64,000 nt of DNA from positions 4,237,001 to 4,301,000 of the forward strand of contig NZ_CP087999.1 of assembly GCF_021044625.1 (NCBI RefSeq), read 5' to 3'. The notes below the pieces were generated by a model. It did not search any database, was not told the origin of the DNA, and saw nothing but the letters and a program-made list of their open reading frames with translations. This document shows positions 15,899 to 23,679 of this stretch, piece by piece. This stretch comes from Geomonas sp. RF6. GTDB lineage: Bacteria; Desulfobacterota; Desulfuromonadia; Geobacterales; Geobacteraceae. Position numbers and translations under genes: made by a program. Each line of letters starts with the position of its first letter. Position 1 is the first letter of the stretch.

Positions 15899-18241
15899 TT
15901 ATCCCTTCTCAACCTTGAAGCCGCGAAGCCTCAAAGCATTCGTTACCACACTCACCGATGAAAGCGCCATCGCCAGCGATGCCACGATCGGGCTCAACAG
16001 CCACCCGGTCAGGGGGTAGAATACCCCGGCGGCGAGGGGGATGCCGAGAATGTTGTAGATGAAGGCAAAGAAGAGGTTCTGCTTTATATTGGCGATGGTT
16101 GCTCTGGAGAGGGCGATGCTGGAGACGACTCCGTTCAGGTCTCCGCGCACGAGTGTTATATCTGCCGCCTCCATGGCGACGTCGGTGCCGCTCCCCATGG
16201 CGATACCGATGTCTGCCTGGGCGAGAGCCGGAGCGTCGTTTATGCCGTCACCGACCATGGCCACCACTTTCCCCTGCGCCTGGAGCTTCTTTACCTCTTC
16301 CCCTTTACCCTCGGGGAGGACCTCCGCGAGCACCTGGTCGACCCGTACCTGCCGGGCGATCGCCGCTGCCGTGCGCCTGTTGTCACCGGTAAGAATCACC
16401 ACCTCGAGGCCGAGGTGCCGCAGCCGCTCGATCGCCCTTGGCGACTCTTCCTTTACGGGATCGGCAATGGCGAGGATCCCTGCTACCGCCCCGTCGATCG
16501 CCACATAGATCGGCGTCTTCCCCTCGTCCGCCAGGCGATGCGAGGTCTCCTCCTCGGGGACCAACCCTCGCTCGCGCATGAGGTTCGCCGTCCCGATGAC
16601 GACATTTTTCCCCTCCACCACCGCCTCGACCCCGAAACCTGCGATGGCCCGAAACTGCTCCACAGGAGAGCGGGGGAGGGCACGCTCGTCCGCCGCCCGC
16701 ACAATGGCCTCACCGAGAGGGTGCTCGCTTCCGTACTCGGCCGACGCCGCTATACGAAGAAGCGTCGCCTCGTCCGTTGTCAGCGGCACCACATCGGTCA
16801 CGGCGGGGACTCCACGGGTGATGGTGCCGGTCTTGTCGAGGACGATGGTGGTCAGCCGGTGTGCAGTCTCCAGCGCTTCGCCCCCCTTTACCAAAATGCC
16901 GCTCTGGGCGCCGCGCCCGGTGCCGACCATGATGGCTGTAGGTGTGGCGAGCCCGAGTGCGCAAGGGCAGGCGATGATGAGGACGGAGACGAAGGTGAGG
17001 ACCGCCATGGAGACCCGCGTCTCCGGCGGCGAGACGTCGAACCACACAACGAAGGTGGCGATGGCGATGCAGATGACGACCGGGACGAAGTAGCTCGCGA
17101 TGATGTCGGCAAGGCGCTGGATCGGTGCCTTGCTCCCCTGCGCTTCCTGGACCATGCGCACGATCTGCTGCAGGACGGTGTCCCGACCGATCTTCGTGGC
17201 GCGCATCCGGAACGATCCCGTCTTGTTCATGGTCGCTCCGATTACCGTGTCACCAGCCCCCTTTTCAACGGGCAAAGGCTCGCCGGTAAGCATGCTCTCG
17301 TCCACCGCCGAGGCTCCGTCCACCAGCACGCCGTCCACCGGGACCTTCTCGCCGGGACGCACCAGGATAAGGTCCCCCACCAGTACCTCGCTCACCGGGA
17401 GATCCTGCACGACGCCGTCACGCTCAACCCGCGCCATCTTTGGCTGCAGCCCGATGAGCTCTCGAATGGCTCCGCTCGTCTTGCTGCGGGCGCGCGCTTC
17501 CAGAAGGCGTCCCATAAGAATGAGGGTAACGATGATCGCCGCCACCTCGAAGTACACAGCGGGTGCCCCCGCATGACCGCCACCCGCGCTGCCATGGATG
17601 AGCCACGGGGCGACGGTAGCGGCGAGGCTGAAAAGATACGCCGAGAGGGTGCCCAGACCGACGAGGGTATTCATGTCCGCTGTGCGATGTTTCGCCGCCG
17701 CCCAGGCTCCGGTGTAGAACTCGCGCCCGGCCCAGAAGAGGACAGGAGTGGTGAGGATCAGCTGGACCCAAGCGCTGCCGGAAAAGTTGAAGACGTCTGC
17801 CGCCCCGGGCAGGAGATGGCCCCCCATCGCCAGCACCGCGACCGGCAGGGTGAGGGCAAGAGCCACGAGGAAGCGCGTCTTCTGGGTGCGGTACTGCTCC
17901 TCGCGCAGCCTCGACTCCGCCGCATAGGTATCCTCCGGAGAACCTTCCGCGCCGCCGGAGGCCGGGACGATGACCCCGTACCCCATGTCGCGCACCAGTT
18001 GACGCAGCGACTCCACATCAGTCTGCTGCGGCTGGTAGCTCACCGTGGCACGCGAGGTAGCGAAGTTCACGTTCGCAGCCGAGACACCCGGCGCCTCCGA
18101 GAGCGCCTTCTCGATGCGGCCGGCGCACGAGGCGCAGTGCATGCCGGTAAGGGAAAGCTCGCACCGGTCGGCTCCCGCGGGAGCGTTCGGCGTTCCTTGT
18201 GCTCCCGTGTTTACTTCATCTTTTTGATGATCTGCAGACAT
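15899..18241 (-). CDS. copA: Cu(I)-exporting P1B-type ATPase CopA
   Basis: The 780-residue protein starts at ATG 18241, with GGGAG seven bases upstream; an in-frame ATG at 18304 lacks such a site. An N-terminal HMA domain with GMHCASC (about 33-39) precedes eight membrane helices. The CPC metal site is in [13 protein letters not shown] (Cys425, Cys427), the phosphorylated Asp469 is in DKTGT, and the SEHPLG motif has His507. [14 protein letters not shown] near the C-terminus supplies the MxxSS-type sequence of Cu(I) pumps. It exports copper from the cytoplasm. csoR lies upstream on the same strand with a repeat-filled 291-bp gap; a small metal-binding protein gene follows directly. Confidence 0.95.
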   Translation of the reverse strand: MSADHQKDEVNTGAQGTPNAPAGADRCELSLTGMHCASCAGRIEKALSEAPGVSAANVNFATSRATVSYQPQQTDVESLRQLVRDMGYGVIVPASGGAEGSPEDTYAAESRLREEQYRTQKTRFLVALALTLPVAVLAMGGHLLPGAADVFNFSGSAWVQLILTTPVLFWAGREFYTGAWAAAKHRTADMNTLVGLGTLSAYLFSLAATVAPWLIHGSAGGGHAGAPAVYFEVAAIIVTLILMGRLLEARARSKTSGAIRELIGLQPKMARVERDGVVQDLPVSEVLVGDLILVRPGEKVPVDGVLVDGASAVDESMLTGEPLPVEKGAGDTVIGATMNKTGSFRMRATKIGRDTVLQQIVRMVQEAQGSKAPIQRLADIIASYFVPVVICIAIATFVVWFDVSPPETRVSMAVLTFVSVLIIACPCALGLATPTAIMVGTGRGAQSGILVKGGEALETAHRLTTIVLDKTGTITRGVPAVTDVVPLTTDEATLLRIAASAEYGSEHPLGEAIVRAADERALPRSPVEQFRAIAGFGVEAVVEGKNVVIGTANLMRERGLVPEEETSHRLADEGKTPIYVAIDGAVAGILAIADPVKEESPRAIERLRHLGLEVVILTGDNRRTAAAIARQVRVDQVLAEVLPEGKGEEVKKLQAQGKVVAMVGDGINDAPALAQADIGIAMGSGTDVAMEAADITLVRGDLNGVVSSIALSRATIANIKQNLFFAFIYNILGIPLAAGVFYPLTGWLLSPIVASLAMALSSVSVVTNALRLRGFKVEKG

Positions 18242-18360
18242 CGCATATCTCCCTTCCGCTAAAACTTCGTTCGCGCGCTGAGCCTCCGAGGGTTCACCCG
18301 CCAAAATGTCCCCTCCCTTTCAGGGGGCAGGACAGGGTGGGGATGGGGCTGAGCCGGTCA

Positions 18361-18460
18361 TGTAGGCCGGGATAAGCCGCACGGCGTTCCCGGCAGTCCA
18401 CCGCAGACGCAGCCGCATACCAGCGCATGCCGGAAACGCTGCCGCTTATTCCGGCCTACT
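18361..18460. repeat. REP-like palindromic element, family A
   Basis: TGTAGGCCGGGATAAGC at the left end and GCTTATTCCGGCCTAC at the right end form long inverted arms, with internal CGTTCCCGGCA and TGCCGGAAACG also complementary. A half element with the same core is found at 41273-41305. The structure is that of an intergenic REP/BIME pair. It lies between csoR and copA. Confidence 0.75.
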
Positions 18461-18523
18461 GGGGTCAGGCTTTGCATTTGGTGATTTGCGTTGCGGAAAT
18501 GCCCAAATGCAAAGCCTGACCCC
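18461..18523. repeat. REP-like palindromic element, family B, copy 1
   Basis: GGGGTCAGGCTTTGCATTTG at 18461-18480 is exactly inverted at 18503-18523, around an internal ~22-base loop. Two further copies are at 23313-23378 (complete) and 23415-23455 (right half). Such elements are often spread by REP-associated Y1 transposases; none is encoded in this window. This copy ends 10 bp before the csoR stop and could act as a hairpin in the csoR-copA transcript. Confidence 0.8.
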
Positions 18524-18532
18524 GCGCAGTAT

Positions 18533-18823
18533 TTACTTCAGGAATCTCGAGAGCGCAGTCTTTACCTCGTCGAGAAGCTCTTCCTGTGTCATCGGCTTCG
18601 CATGTTCGTGTTCAGTCCCGCTGCCATGCTTCACCACGCACATCTCGAGGTGGCGGGTGAGGATCTCCACTCCGACGGCGTCGAGCGCGGAACGGACAGC
18701 GGAAACCTGGTTCAAGATATCGACGCAGTAGCGCTTGTCCTCGACCATCCGCTGGATCCCCGCAACCTGCCCGGCGATTCGTTTGAGGCGAGTGGAAACT
18801 TTATCCGTAGGTGTTGTAGCCAT
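18533..18823 (-). CDS. csoR: CsoR-family copper-sensing transcriptional repressor
   Basis: The 96-residue all-helical protein fits the CsoR/RcnR family (DUF156). It starts with MATTPTDKVSTRLKRIAGQ, has the DNA-binding helix RIAGQVAGIQRMVEDKRYC, and ends with a helix LLDEVKTALSRFLK. The Cu(I) ligands of CsoR are present: Cys in RYCVDIL, then His and Cys in TRHLEMC, with the HxxxC spacing. ATG 18823 is chosen for GGGAGAAGCAG upstream; an earlier in-frame ATG would extend it into the operator. Apo-CsoR represses and Cu(I) releases it from DNA. Two matching palindromes lie upstream, so it is probably autoregulated and controls copA. Confidence 0.94.
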   Translation of the reverse strand: MATTPTDKVSTRLKRIAGQVAGIQRMVEDKRYCVDILNQVSAVRSALDAVGVEILTRHLEMCVVKHGSGTEHEHAKPMTQEELLDEVKTALSRFLK

Positions 18824-18844
18824 CTGCTTCTCCCGCTTTCGTGA

Positions 18845-18861
18845 ATACCCCCACTGGGTAT
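18845..18861. promoter_or_regulatory. csoR: CsoR-type operator, proximal copy
   Basis: ATACCCCCACTGGGTAT is a GC-tract palindrome of the form bound by CsoR proteins. It lies 22 bp before the csoR start, close to the expected transcription start. It is spaced 21 bp (two helical turns) from the second copy, so two tetramers could bind the same DNA face. Confidence 0.8.
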
Positions 18862-18862
18862 T

Positions 18863-18892
18863 AAAATACCCCCGGTGGGTATATGAAGTCAA
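18863..18892 (-). promoter_or_regulatory. csoR: csoR promoter overlapping the operators
   Basis: On the reverse strand TTGACT (18892-18887) and TATTTT (18868-18863) are separated by 18 bases. The distal CsoR palindrome fills the spacer and the proximal one lies over the start site, which is the arrangement expected for direct repression. Confidence 0.6.
18866..18882. promoter_or_regulatory. csoR: CsoR-type operator, distal copy
   Basis: ATACCCCCGGTGGGTAT repeats the proximal palindrome with two central changes and sits between the -35 and -10 hexamers of the csoR promoter. Confidence 0.8.
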
Positions 18893-19434
18893 GAGGAGAA
18901 TCTGCAGTGACGGGGAGTGGCTTCCGCGTATCCCATCACCCGCTCAGGCACATATCAACCTCCTCCCCTCCAACATTTTTGGCTCCTCTTGTATTTAAAC
19001 TCATTTTTTTGCCACCTCTATGGTTCCATCTTCTCCGAATACCAAAGCCTACCCAGCTGATTTTACATGCCATACGTCGGGTTCACTCTCGGTTTATACC
19101 CAGGCTCCGCAGGTGCCTGTCCCCCTTTGCCTTAAGGTGGGAGCGGTGGCAAAAGCCGAATCCTGTTTAATCGTGACTGTCCCGCTCTACTACGCCGCTA
19201 GCACTGCCTTTTTTAGCGGATCATTCAGTCGCACAACGATATGCTTTATTGGCAACACAACGACTGATTCGACGCTATTGCCTGATGTGCCTGTTTTTTT
19301 TATTCCTTCTTCGTAATAAAAGGCGGCATTTCTTCGTGCTAGGCGCTATCTGCTCCTGATGTTAAATATATTTACACAGGTCATTATTTTTACTCCTTGT
19401 CTCCGTTCTTCATTGAACAAACGCACCCACTACA
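18893..19434. other. AT-rich intergenic region with no supported gene
   Basis: This 542-bp stretch is visibly poorer in G+C than its flanks. It contains open frames of under 100 codons (for example 19020-19316) that lack ribosome sites, family features or matching codon use. It precedes the peptidase locus and may be the edge of an acquired segment. No transposase, tRNA or attachment site was seen. Confidence 0.5.
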
Positions 19435-19462
19435 TTGACACTAAAAGTTCGAAGTATATATT
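19435..19462 (+). promoter_or_regulatory. Sigma-70-type promoter before the peptidase locus
   Basis: TTGACA (19435-19440) and TATATT (19457-19462) are separated by 16 bases. The start would be near 19470, leaving a leader of about 175 bases before the ATG at 19644. The two genes downstream are on the same strand and close together, so this could drive both. Confidence 0.5.
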
Positions 19463-19643
19463 TGTGGATGGACTTAATCAGACGTTCGAGAGTGCTCCGG
19501 CGTTGGGGAGAAGCGTCGCTCCTGCGTGGCTCAAGTCATTCGTGCTTGGTGCCTCCATCTACCGCAACTCCCAGAAGACATCGCTCTACGTCGGCGTTTG
19601 AACGTGCCGGTCCACCACGGAGGTGGTAGTCAGGGAGGTCAGC

Positions 19644-19961
19644 ATGTCCTTATCAGAATCCGATGTCGTCAAAATCGTCCGACAACACATTCCCGGCGAG
19701 CAACAGGCTCGGTGCCTCATTCACTGGGACACCCAACAAAAGAAAGCCGGCGTGATGGTGAGGGTGGGGCGCAAGGAGGAGCCCATGCCTTTCGACGGAT
19801 ACTACGTCTTCGTCGACCTCATGCCGAAGGCCAATTGGGGCCACCCCGCCTTCTCTCTGCTGATAAGCTCCGACGGCAACAAGACGCAACTCTTCCATAC
19901 TGAGTTCCCGCCCCATCTGGATGATTACCCCGAGACGTACCGCGAGCTGATGCTCGAGTGA
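19644..19961 (+). CDS. Small cytoplasmic protein homologous to the N-terminal domain of the neighbouring caspase-like peptidase
   Basis: The 105-residue protein has no signal peptide or membrane helix. ATG 19644 follows GGGAGG by five bases; an upstream in-frame start at 19623 lacks a site. It aligns over most of its length with residues ~5-110 of the protein encoded 76 bp downstream. A predicted helix at the start is followed by AGVxxxxG, then VDLMPKANWGHP (VDLKPHHNWGHP in the neighbour) and EFPPH (QFPPH). It is thus a free-standing copy of the peptidase N-terminal domain. It could be an adaptor, inhibitor or competitor for the same partner. The family is not one I recognise. Confidence 0.8.
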   Translation: MSLSESDVVKIVRQHIPGEQQARCLIHWDTQQKKAGVMVRVGRKEEPMPFDGYYVFVDLMPKANWGHPAFSLLISSDGNKTQLFHTEFPPHLDDYPETYRELMLE

Positions 19962-20037
19962 AGAGAAGGCTCCTTCCGGACGCTTCTTGAACGGTTTCAT
20001 CACAACCAGACACACGCAGAACCAAAGGAGGAGGACT

Positions 20038-22293
20038 ATGCCGATACCCCAGAACATCTATGAAAAGATCAAGAACCACGCCCTCGGCAAGCTCAACGCC
20101 AGGAACGATCTGCGCGCCGACAGAACTCACCTGTCCATAAACACCGAACCCCTCAACGCGGGCGTGAAGCTCGTTACCGGTCTTGCGAAGAGCTACACTC
20201 TGCCGCGCCCGACCGTAATGGCGCTGGTCGACCTGAAGCCCCATCACAACTGGGGGCACCCCTGCGAGCATCATCTCTACGACGCTACCACGGGTGACCA
20301 CTATGATGTTAAACCCGCGCAGTTTCCGCCCCACGCCTACTTCGAGTCGCCGAAGGCGTTTCAGCTTGTGCACGGTCCGGTAGAGCCGAAGGCTCCGGTT
20401 ATGCCCGACGTGCCGCAGCACATCCCCCAGCTGCGCACCGCGATCTCCAACGCACCGGGCACCCGGCACGCCATCCTCTTTTCGGGGATGTCGAACAATC
20501 GGCATCTCAACGACCTCGAGTTCCTGTACCGGACGCTTCTGGACATCTACCACTTTGATCCCGCCAACATCACCGTCCTCAATTACGACGGTACCGTGAA
20601 CTACAGCGGCGATCCCCAGCCGGTGGACAGGTGGCCGGGAGACAACACGCCGTATCGGATAAAGGTGAACGGAGAGGGGAGCAATACGGCGCTCGCCCAG
20701 GCGATAAGCAAGGTGGGGGGGCTGCTCAAGGCGGACGATCTGCTTCTTATCCACATCAACAACCATGGCGGCGGCCAGCCGTACGACCCCCAAGCCTGGA
20801 TCTGCTGCTATCCCGACTGGGCAAGTTACACGGCCTCCGACTTCGGCACGAAGCTGCACACCCTGCCGAAGTTCAATTCACTTGTGGTGATGATGGAGCA
20901 GTGCCATTCCGGCGGGTTCCAGAACGCGGTCATGGAAAATACCACGGCCGCCTCTACATCCTTTGCAGCCGCCTGTCGAGCCGACGCGAGCTCCATCGGA
21001 GGCGCCTCCTTCGATCCCTTTGCCAGGGACTGGATCGCCGGGGTCACCGGGCACAATCCTGAGGGGACCCCTCTTTCTCGCATCGTGCCGGTGCCCGCCT
21101 CGGCGGATGACGCTTTTGTCTATGCCGATGCGGTGAAGGACCCCTACGACTCGCCTGTCTATGCGGACAAACCCTCGCAGTGCGGCAAGTCCCAGTACCT
21201 CACCGGCCCACTCAGCGTCCCCTTCAGCACGGCGAGGGCCGCAATCAACAGCGACGGGAGGCTGGAGGTCTTCCTCATCGGAAGCGATCGGTCCGTCTGG
21301 AATGTATGGCAGCAGGTTCCGCACGCGGGCCCGTGGAGCGGACCGAACAACCTTGGCGGCAATGTGAAGCAGTTGTGCACCGCGCTCAACAACGACGGCC
21401 GTCTGGAGATCTTCGGGATCGGGAAGGATGATGCCGCGTACAATAACTACCAGCTCGCCCCGCACAGCGGCCCATGGAGCAACTGGAACAGGCTGGGAGG
21501 GATCGTCAAGGACATCTGCGTCGCCTGCAACACAGACGGAAGACTCGAGCTCTTCGGCATCGGCTCCGACAACGCGCTGTACAACATGTGGCAGACTGCT
21601 CCCCACTCGGGACCGTGGAGCGCGTGGAACCGGCTGGGCGGGTTCGTCAAGCAGGTAGCGGTTGCCGTCAACACCGACGGGCGGCTGGAGGTCTTCGGCA
21701 TCGGTTCGGATGATGCGCTGTACCACATCTGGCAGAGCGCCGCGCACACGGGGCCATGGAGCAGCTGGGATCGTCTGGGGGGCGCCGCGAAGCAGATCGT
21801 TCCTGTGGTGAACTCCGACGGGCGGCTGGAAATCTTCGCCATTGGCCCAGACAAGGCGCTGCACAATATCTGGCAAACGGTGCCGCACGGCGGGCCATGG
21901 AGCGCGTGGAATTCGCTGGGGGGGATAGTGAAGCAGATCGCCGTGATCCGCAACGGCGACGGGAGGCTCGAGGTTTTCGGTATCGGCTCAGATGACGCGG
22001 TTTATAACATCTGGCAGACAAAGCCGCACACGGGGCCGTGGAGCAGCTGGAACAAGCTGGGCGGCTCCATCAAGCAGATATCGGCGGTAGTGAACTCTGA
22101 CGGGCGTGCGGAACTATTCGGGATCGGCAAGGACAACGCTCTGTATCACAACTGGCAGACGGTACCGCACGCGGCGCCGTGGAGTGGCTGGCAGAAGCTC
22201 ACTGGAGCCGGTCCCGCCGGGGTTGCAAAGCTCGATATCGGCGTGGGGGAAGCGCCAACCAAGGAGGCGGGAAAGGCAGCGACACCTAAATAG
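20038..22293 (+). CDS. Caspase/legumain-like (clan CD) cysteine peptidase with seven-repeat PLL/DUF346-like beta-propeller
   Basis: The 751-residue protein begins MPIPQNIYEKIKNHALG at ATG 20038 after AAAGGAGGAGGACT. Residues ~1-110 match the small upstream protein. Residues ~135-350 look like a clan CD peptidase: a strand ending HAILFSGMSNNRH, then LLLIHINNHGGG with His243 before Gly, and LVVMMEQCHSGGF with Cys289. This His-Gly / Cys-x-Ser-Gly pairing is the catalytic dyad of C13/C14 peptidases. From residue 404 seven repeats of exactly 47 residues follow (consensus NxDGRLExFGIGxDxALY, xxWQ, PHxGPWSxWxxLGG), as in seven-bladed lectin propellers of the PLL/DUF346 type. No signal peptide or membrane helix is seen. 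Substrate, activation and partner are unknown; activity is inferred from motifs only. Confidence 0.85.
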   Translation: MPIPQNIYEKIKNHALGKLNARNDLRADRTHLSINTEPLNAGVKLVTGLAKSYTLPRPTVMALVDLKPHHNWGHPCEHHLYDATTGDHYDVKPAQFPPHAYFESPKAFQLVHGPVEPKAPVMPDVPQHIPQLRTAISNAPGTRHAILFSGMSNNRHLNDLEFLYRTLLDIYHFDPANITVLNYDGTVNYSGDPQPVDRWPGDNTPYRIKVNGEGSNTALAQAISKVGGLLKADDLLLIHINNHGGGQPYDPQAWICCYPDWASYTASDFGTKLHTLPKFNSLVVMMEQCHSGGFQNAVMENTTAASTSFAAACRADASSIGGASFDPFARDWIAGVTGHNPEGTPLSRIVPVPASADDAFVYADAVKDPYDSPVYADKPSQCGKSQYLTGPLSVPFSTARAAINSDGRLEVFLIGSDRSVWNVWQQVPHAGPWSGPNNLGGNVKQLCTALNNDGRLEIFGIGKDDAAYNNYQLAPHSGPWSNWNRLGGIVKDICVACNTDGRLELFGIGSDNALYNMWQTAPHSGPWSAWNRLGGFVKQVAVAVNTDGRLEVFGIGSDDALYHIWQSAAHTGPWSSWDRLGGAAKQIVPVVNSDGRLEIFAIGPDKALHNIWQTVPHGGPWSAWNSLGGIVKQIAVIRNGDGRLEVFGIGSDDAVYNIWQTKPHTGPWSSWNKLGGSIKQISAVVNSDGRAELFGIGKDNALYHNWQTVPHAAPWSGWQKLTGAGPAGVAKLDIGVGEAPTKEAGKAATPK
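21247..22233 (+). repeat. Seven in-frame 141-bp repeats coding propeller blades
   Basis: Seven units of 47 codons begin at 21247 and recur every 141 bp without any insertion or deletion. Each unit starts with Asn-x-Asp-Gly-Arg. Unit 1 and the second half of unit 7 are the most divergent. The exact period suggests either recent unit duplication or strong selection for a closed seven-bladed ring. Confidence 0.9.
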
Positions 22294-22344
22294 GTATCGC
22301 CTTCGAGAGTGACGAAGCGATTGCCGACACCGTGAGCCGGACGG

Positions 22345-22384
22345 ACCCCCCTTGGGGACGCATTTCCCAAGGGGGGTCTTTTAT
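22345..22384 (+). terminator. Rho-independent terminator after the peptidase gene
   Basis: The 13-bp stem GACCCCCCTTGGG / CCCAAGGGGGGTC with a 9-base loop is followed by TTTTATC. It lies 51 bp after the stop and closes the two-gene unit. Confidence 0.9.
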
Positions 22385-22695
22385 CTGTACTTATTTACGA
22401 GGGGTTTTGGCCCATTCCCAAATCTTTGCTGCGTGGAGCATCAAAATTCCTCTTTCCTTGGCTTTGGCGATGTTTATCATCGCTTGAGCTAATACTTTTA
22501 TAGGCATCGGGGTGTAGGAGCGAAAAAAGCTGAAACGGTTTAGCAATCGCATGACATTGCGGCCTGATGTGACTGTGGTATGTCTGGTTTATCTGCTCAG
22601 CATCTATGAAGCGTTGAAGGTGAGGCCAATGATCTAGACGTTGCTGAAGAAAAGTCATAAATTATCCAGCAATTACCAAAGGGGCAGAACCAGGT
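22385..22695. other. Intergenic region without a supported gene
   Basis: About 310 bp of lower G+C sequence between the terminator and the Nudix gene. An 87-codon reverse frame (22395-22658) has no ribosome site or family features and is not accepted. It may be a decayed gene fragment. Confidence 0.4.
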
Positions 22696-23301
22696 ATGGT
22701 CAATAAAGCAGATCAAAAAAGGTGGAAGCTGCTGGGCTCTGAACCGGGACCCGAGTTGCCAATATTCAAGGTCCGTTTCGACTGGATGGAAAATCCGCGC
22801 AACGCCTGCGTTCTCAAGGCAGTGGTGCTTGATTTTCCCGATTGGGTCAGCGTTGTCGCCATTACCTCCGACAACCGCGTCGTAACGGTCAGACAGTATC
22901 GGTTCGGCGTCGGAGATTTCACTGTCGAACTTCCAGCCGGGCTAGTCATACCGGGGGAAACGCATGAGGCAGCCGCCAGGCGGGAACTGCGGGAGGAAAC
23001 CGGTTACTGCTCGTCAAATTGGGTGTACCTTGGTTGGGCCGAGCCGAACCCCGCGTATCAGAACAACCGCCTGCACATGTGGCTGGCAAAGGATGCATCG
23101 CTAACTGAAGCCTGTGAAATGGATGCCGGTGAGGACATAGTAGTCGAAGCCTTTCTGCCGCAGGAACTTCACAGGGAGATAAGGGAGGGGCGTCTTAGGC
23201 ATTCTCTGGCGCTGTTATCCCTTGCCCGCGTCATGCCTTTATGGGACTCCGCCGCTCCGCAAGGACTTTCCGTCGATCCACTTAGCCTTGATGGGGGATG
23301 A
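22696..23301 (+). CDS. Nudix hydrolase (ADP-ribose pyrophosphatase-like)
   Basis: The 201-residue protein has a perfect Nudix box, Gx5Ex7REUxEExGU, within AGLVIPGETHEAAARRELRE followed by ETGYC (about residues 87-112). Nudix enzymes hydrolyse nucleoside diphosphates linked to another group. The ELPAG sequence just before the box and the N-terminal beta-rich domain with VRQYR resemble ADP-ribose/NudF-type members, so a nucleotide-sugar pyrophosphatase role is likely but not proven. ATG 22696 has only a modest ribosome site. It stands alone between repeats and is not clearly tied to its neighbours. Confidence 0.85.
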   Translation: MVNKADQKRWKLLGSEPGPELPIFKVRFDWMENPRNACVLKAVVLDFPDWVSVVAITSDNRVVTVRQYRFGVGDFTVELPAGLVIPGETHEAAARRELREETGYCSSNWVYLGWAEPNPAYQNNRLHMWLAKDASLTEACEMDAGEDIVVEAFLPQELHREIREGRLRHSLALLSLARVMPLWDSAAPQGLSVDPLSLDGG

Positions 23302-23312
23302 ATGAGCACCCT

Positions 23313-23378
23313 GGGGTCAGGCTTTGCATTTGGGGATTTGCTGCTTAGGTGGAATACCCAAATGCAAAGCCTGACCCC
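23313..23378. repeat. REP-like palindromic element, family B, copy 2
   Basis: GGGGTCAGGCTTTGCATTTG (from 23313) is inverted in CCCAAATGCAAAGCCTGACCCC ending at 23378, with a ~22-base loop. The arms match copy 1 at 18461-18523. Confidence 0.8.
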
Positions 23379-23414
23379 GCGCATGATGACCCCGCGCATG
23401 ACCCCGTGCTTGAT

Positions 23415-23455
23415 GTTTGCTGCTTAGCGGAATCCCCAAATGCAAAGCCTGACCC
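23415..23455. repeat. REP-like element, family B, partial copy 3
   Basis: The loop sequence TTTGCTGCTTAG and right arm CCCAAATGCAAAGCCTGACC are repeated from copy 2, but the left arm is missing. It lies 37 bp after copy 2 and suggests tandem growth followed by loss of one arm. Confidence 0.75.
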
Positions 23456-23490
23456 CGCGCACGGAGGCCCATGCGCATGCGGCATCGTGG

Positions 23491-23521
23491 AGAATATTCT
23501 GCACCTGCGAGAGAATATTCT
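23491..23521 (+). promoter_or_regulatory. Paired AGAATATTCT palindromes upstream of the HMA-protein unit (predicted activator site)
   Basis: Perfect 10-bp palindromes AGAATATTCT occur at 23491-23500 and 23512-23521, 21 bp apart (two helical turns). They end about 88 bp before the sigma-54-like -24 element at 23609. The same pair recurs at 25979-26010 before the CusCBA-type operon. Placement and symmetry fit an upstream activating site for an NtrC-type regulator. Confidence 0.7.
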
Positions 23522-23608
23522 TCAGTCTGTTCGGTCACCCTCTCTAATCCGTCACCCGCCTAGCCGTCCCGCCGCGCCATGACTGCCTTTACACTCGACA
23601 GAACGGAT

Positions 23609-23624
23609 TGGCACGACCCTTGAT
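23609..23624 (+). promoter_or_regulatory. Sigma-54-like (-24/-12) promoter
   Basis: TGGCACGACCCTTGAT matches the TGGCACG-N4-TTGCW consensus except for A in place of C at the -12 element. GG and GA are separated by the required 10 bases. The start would fall near 23634, 46 bp before the ATG at 23680. Confidence 0.6.
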
Positions 23625-23679
23625 TATCTGGTGCGAAGCTGTACCACCGGGGGTCCCCCCACGCACTGTGGAGTATTCT

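Noticed and set aside
16415-18262. Long forward open frame opposite copA
   Set aside because: copA has all P1B motifs on the other strand; this frame has no domain or ribosome site.
19020-19316. 98-codon forward frame in the AT-rich gap
   Set aside because: Composition and lack of ribosome site do not support a gene; other frames in the gap are as long.
22395-22658. 87-codon reverse frame after the peptidase terminator
   Set aside because: No start signal or family resemblance; possibly a decayed fragment.
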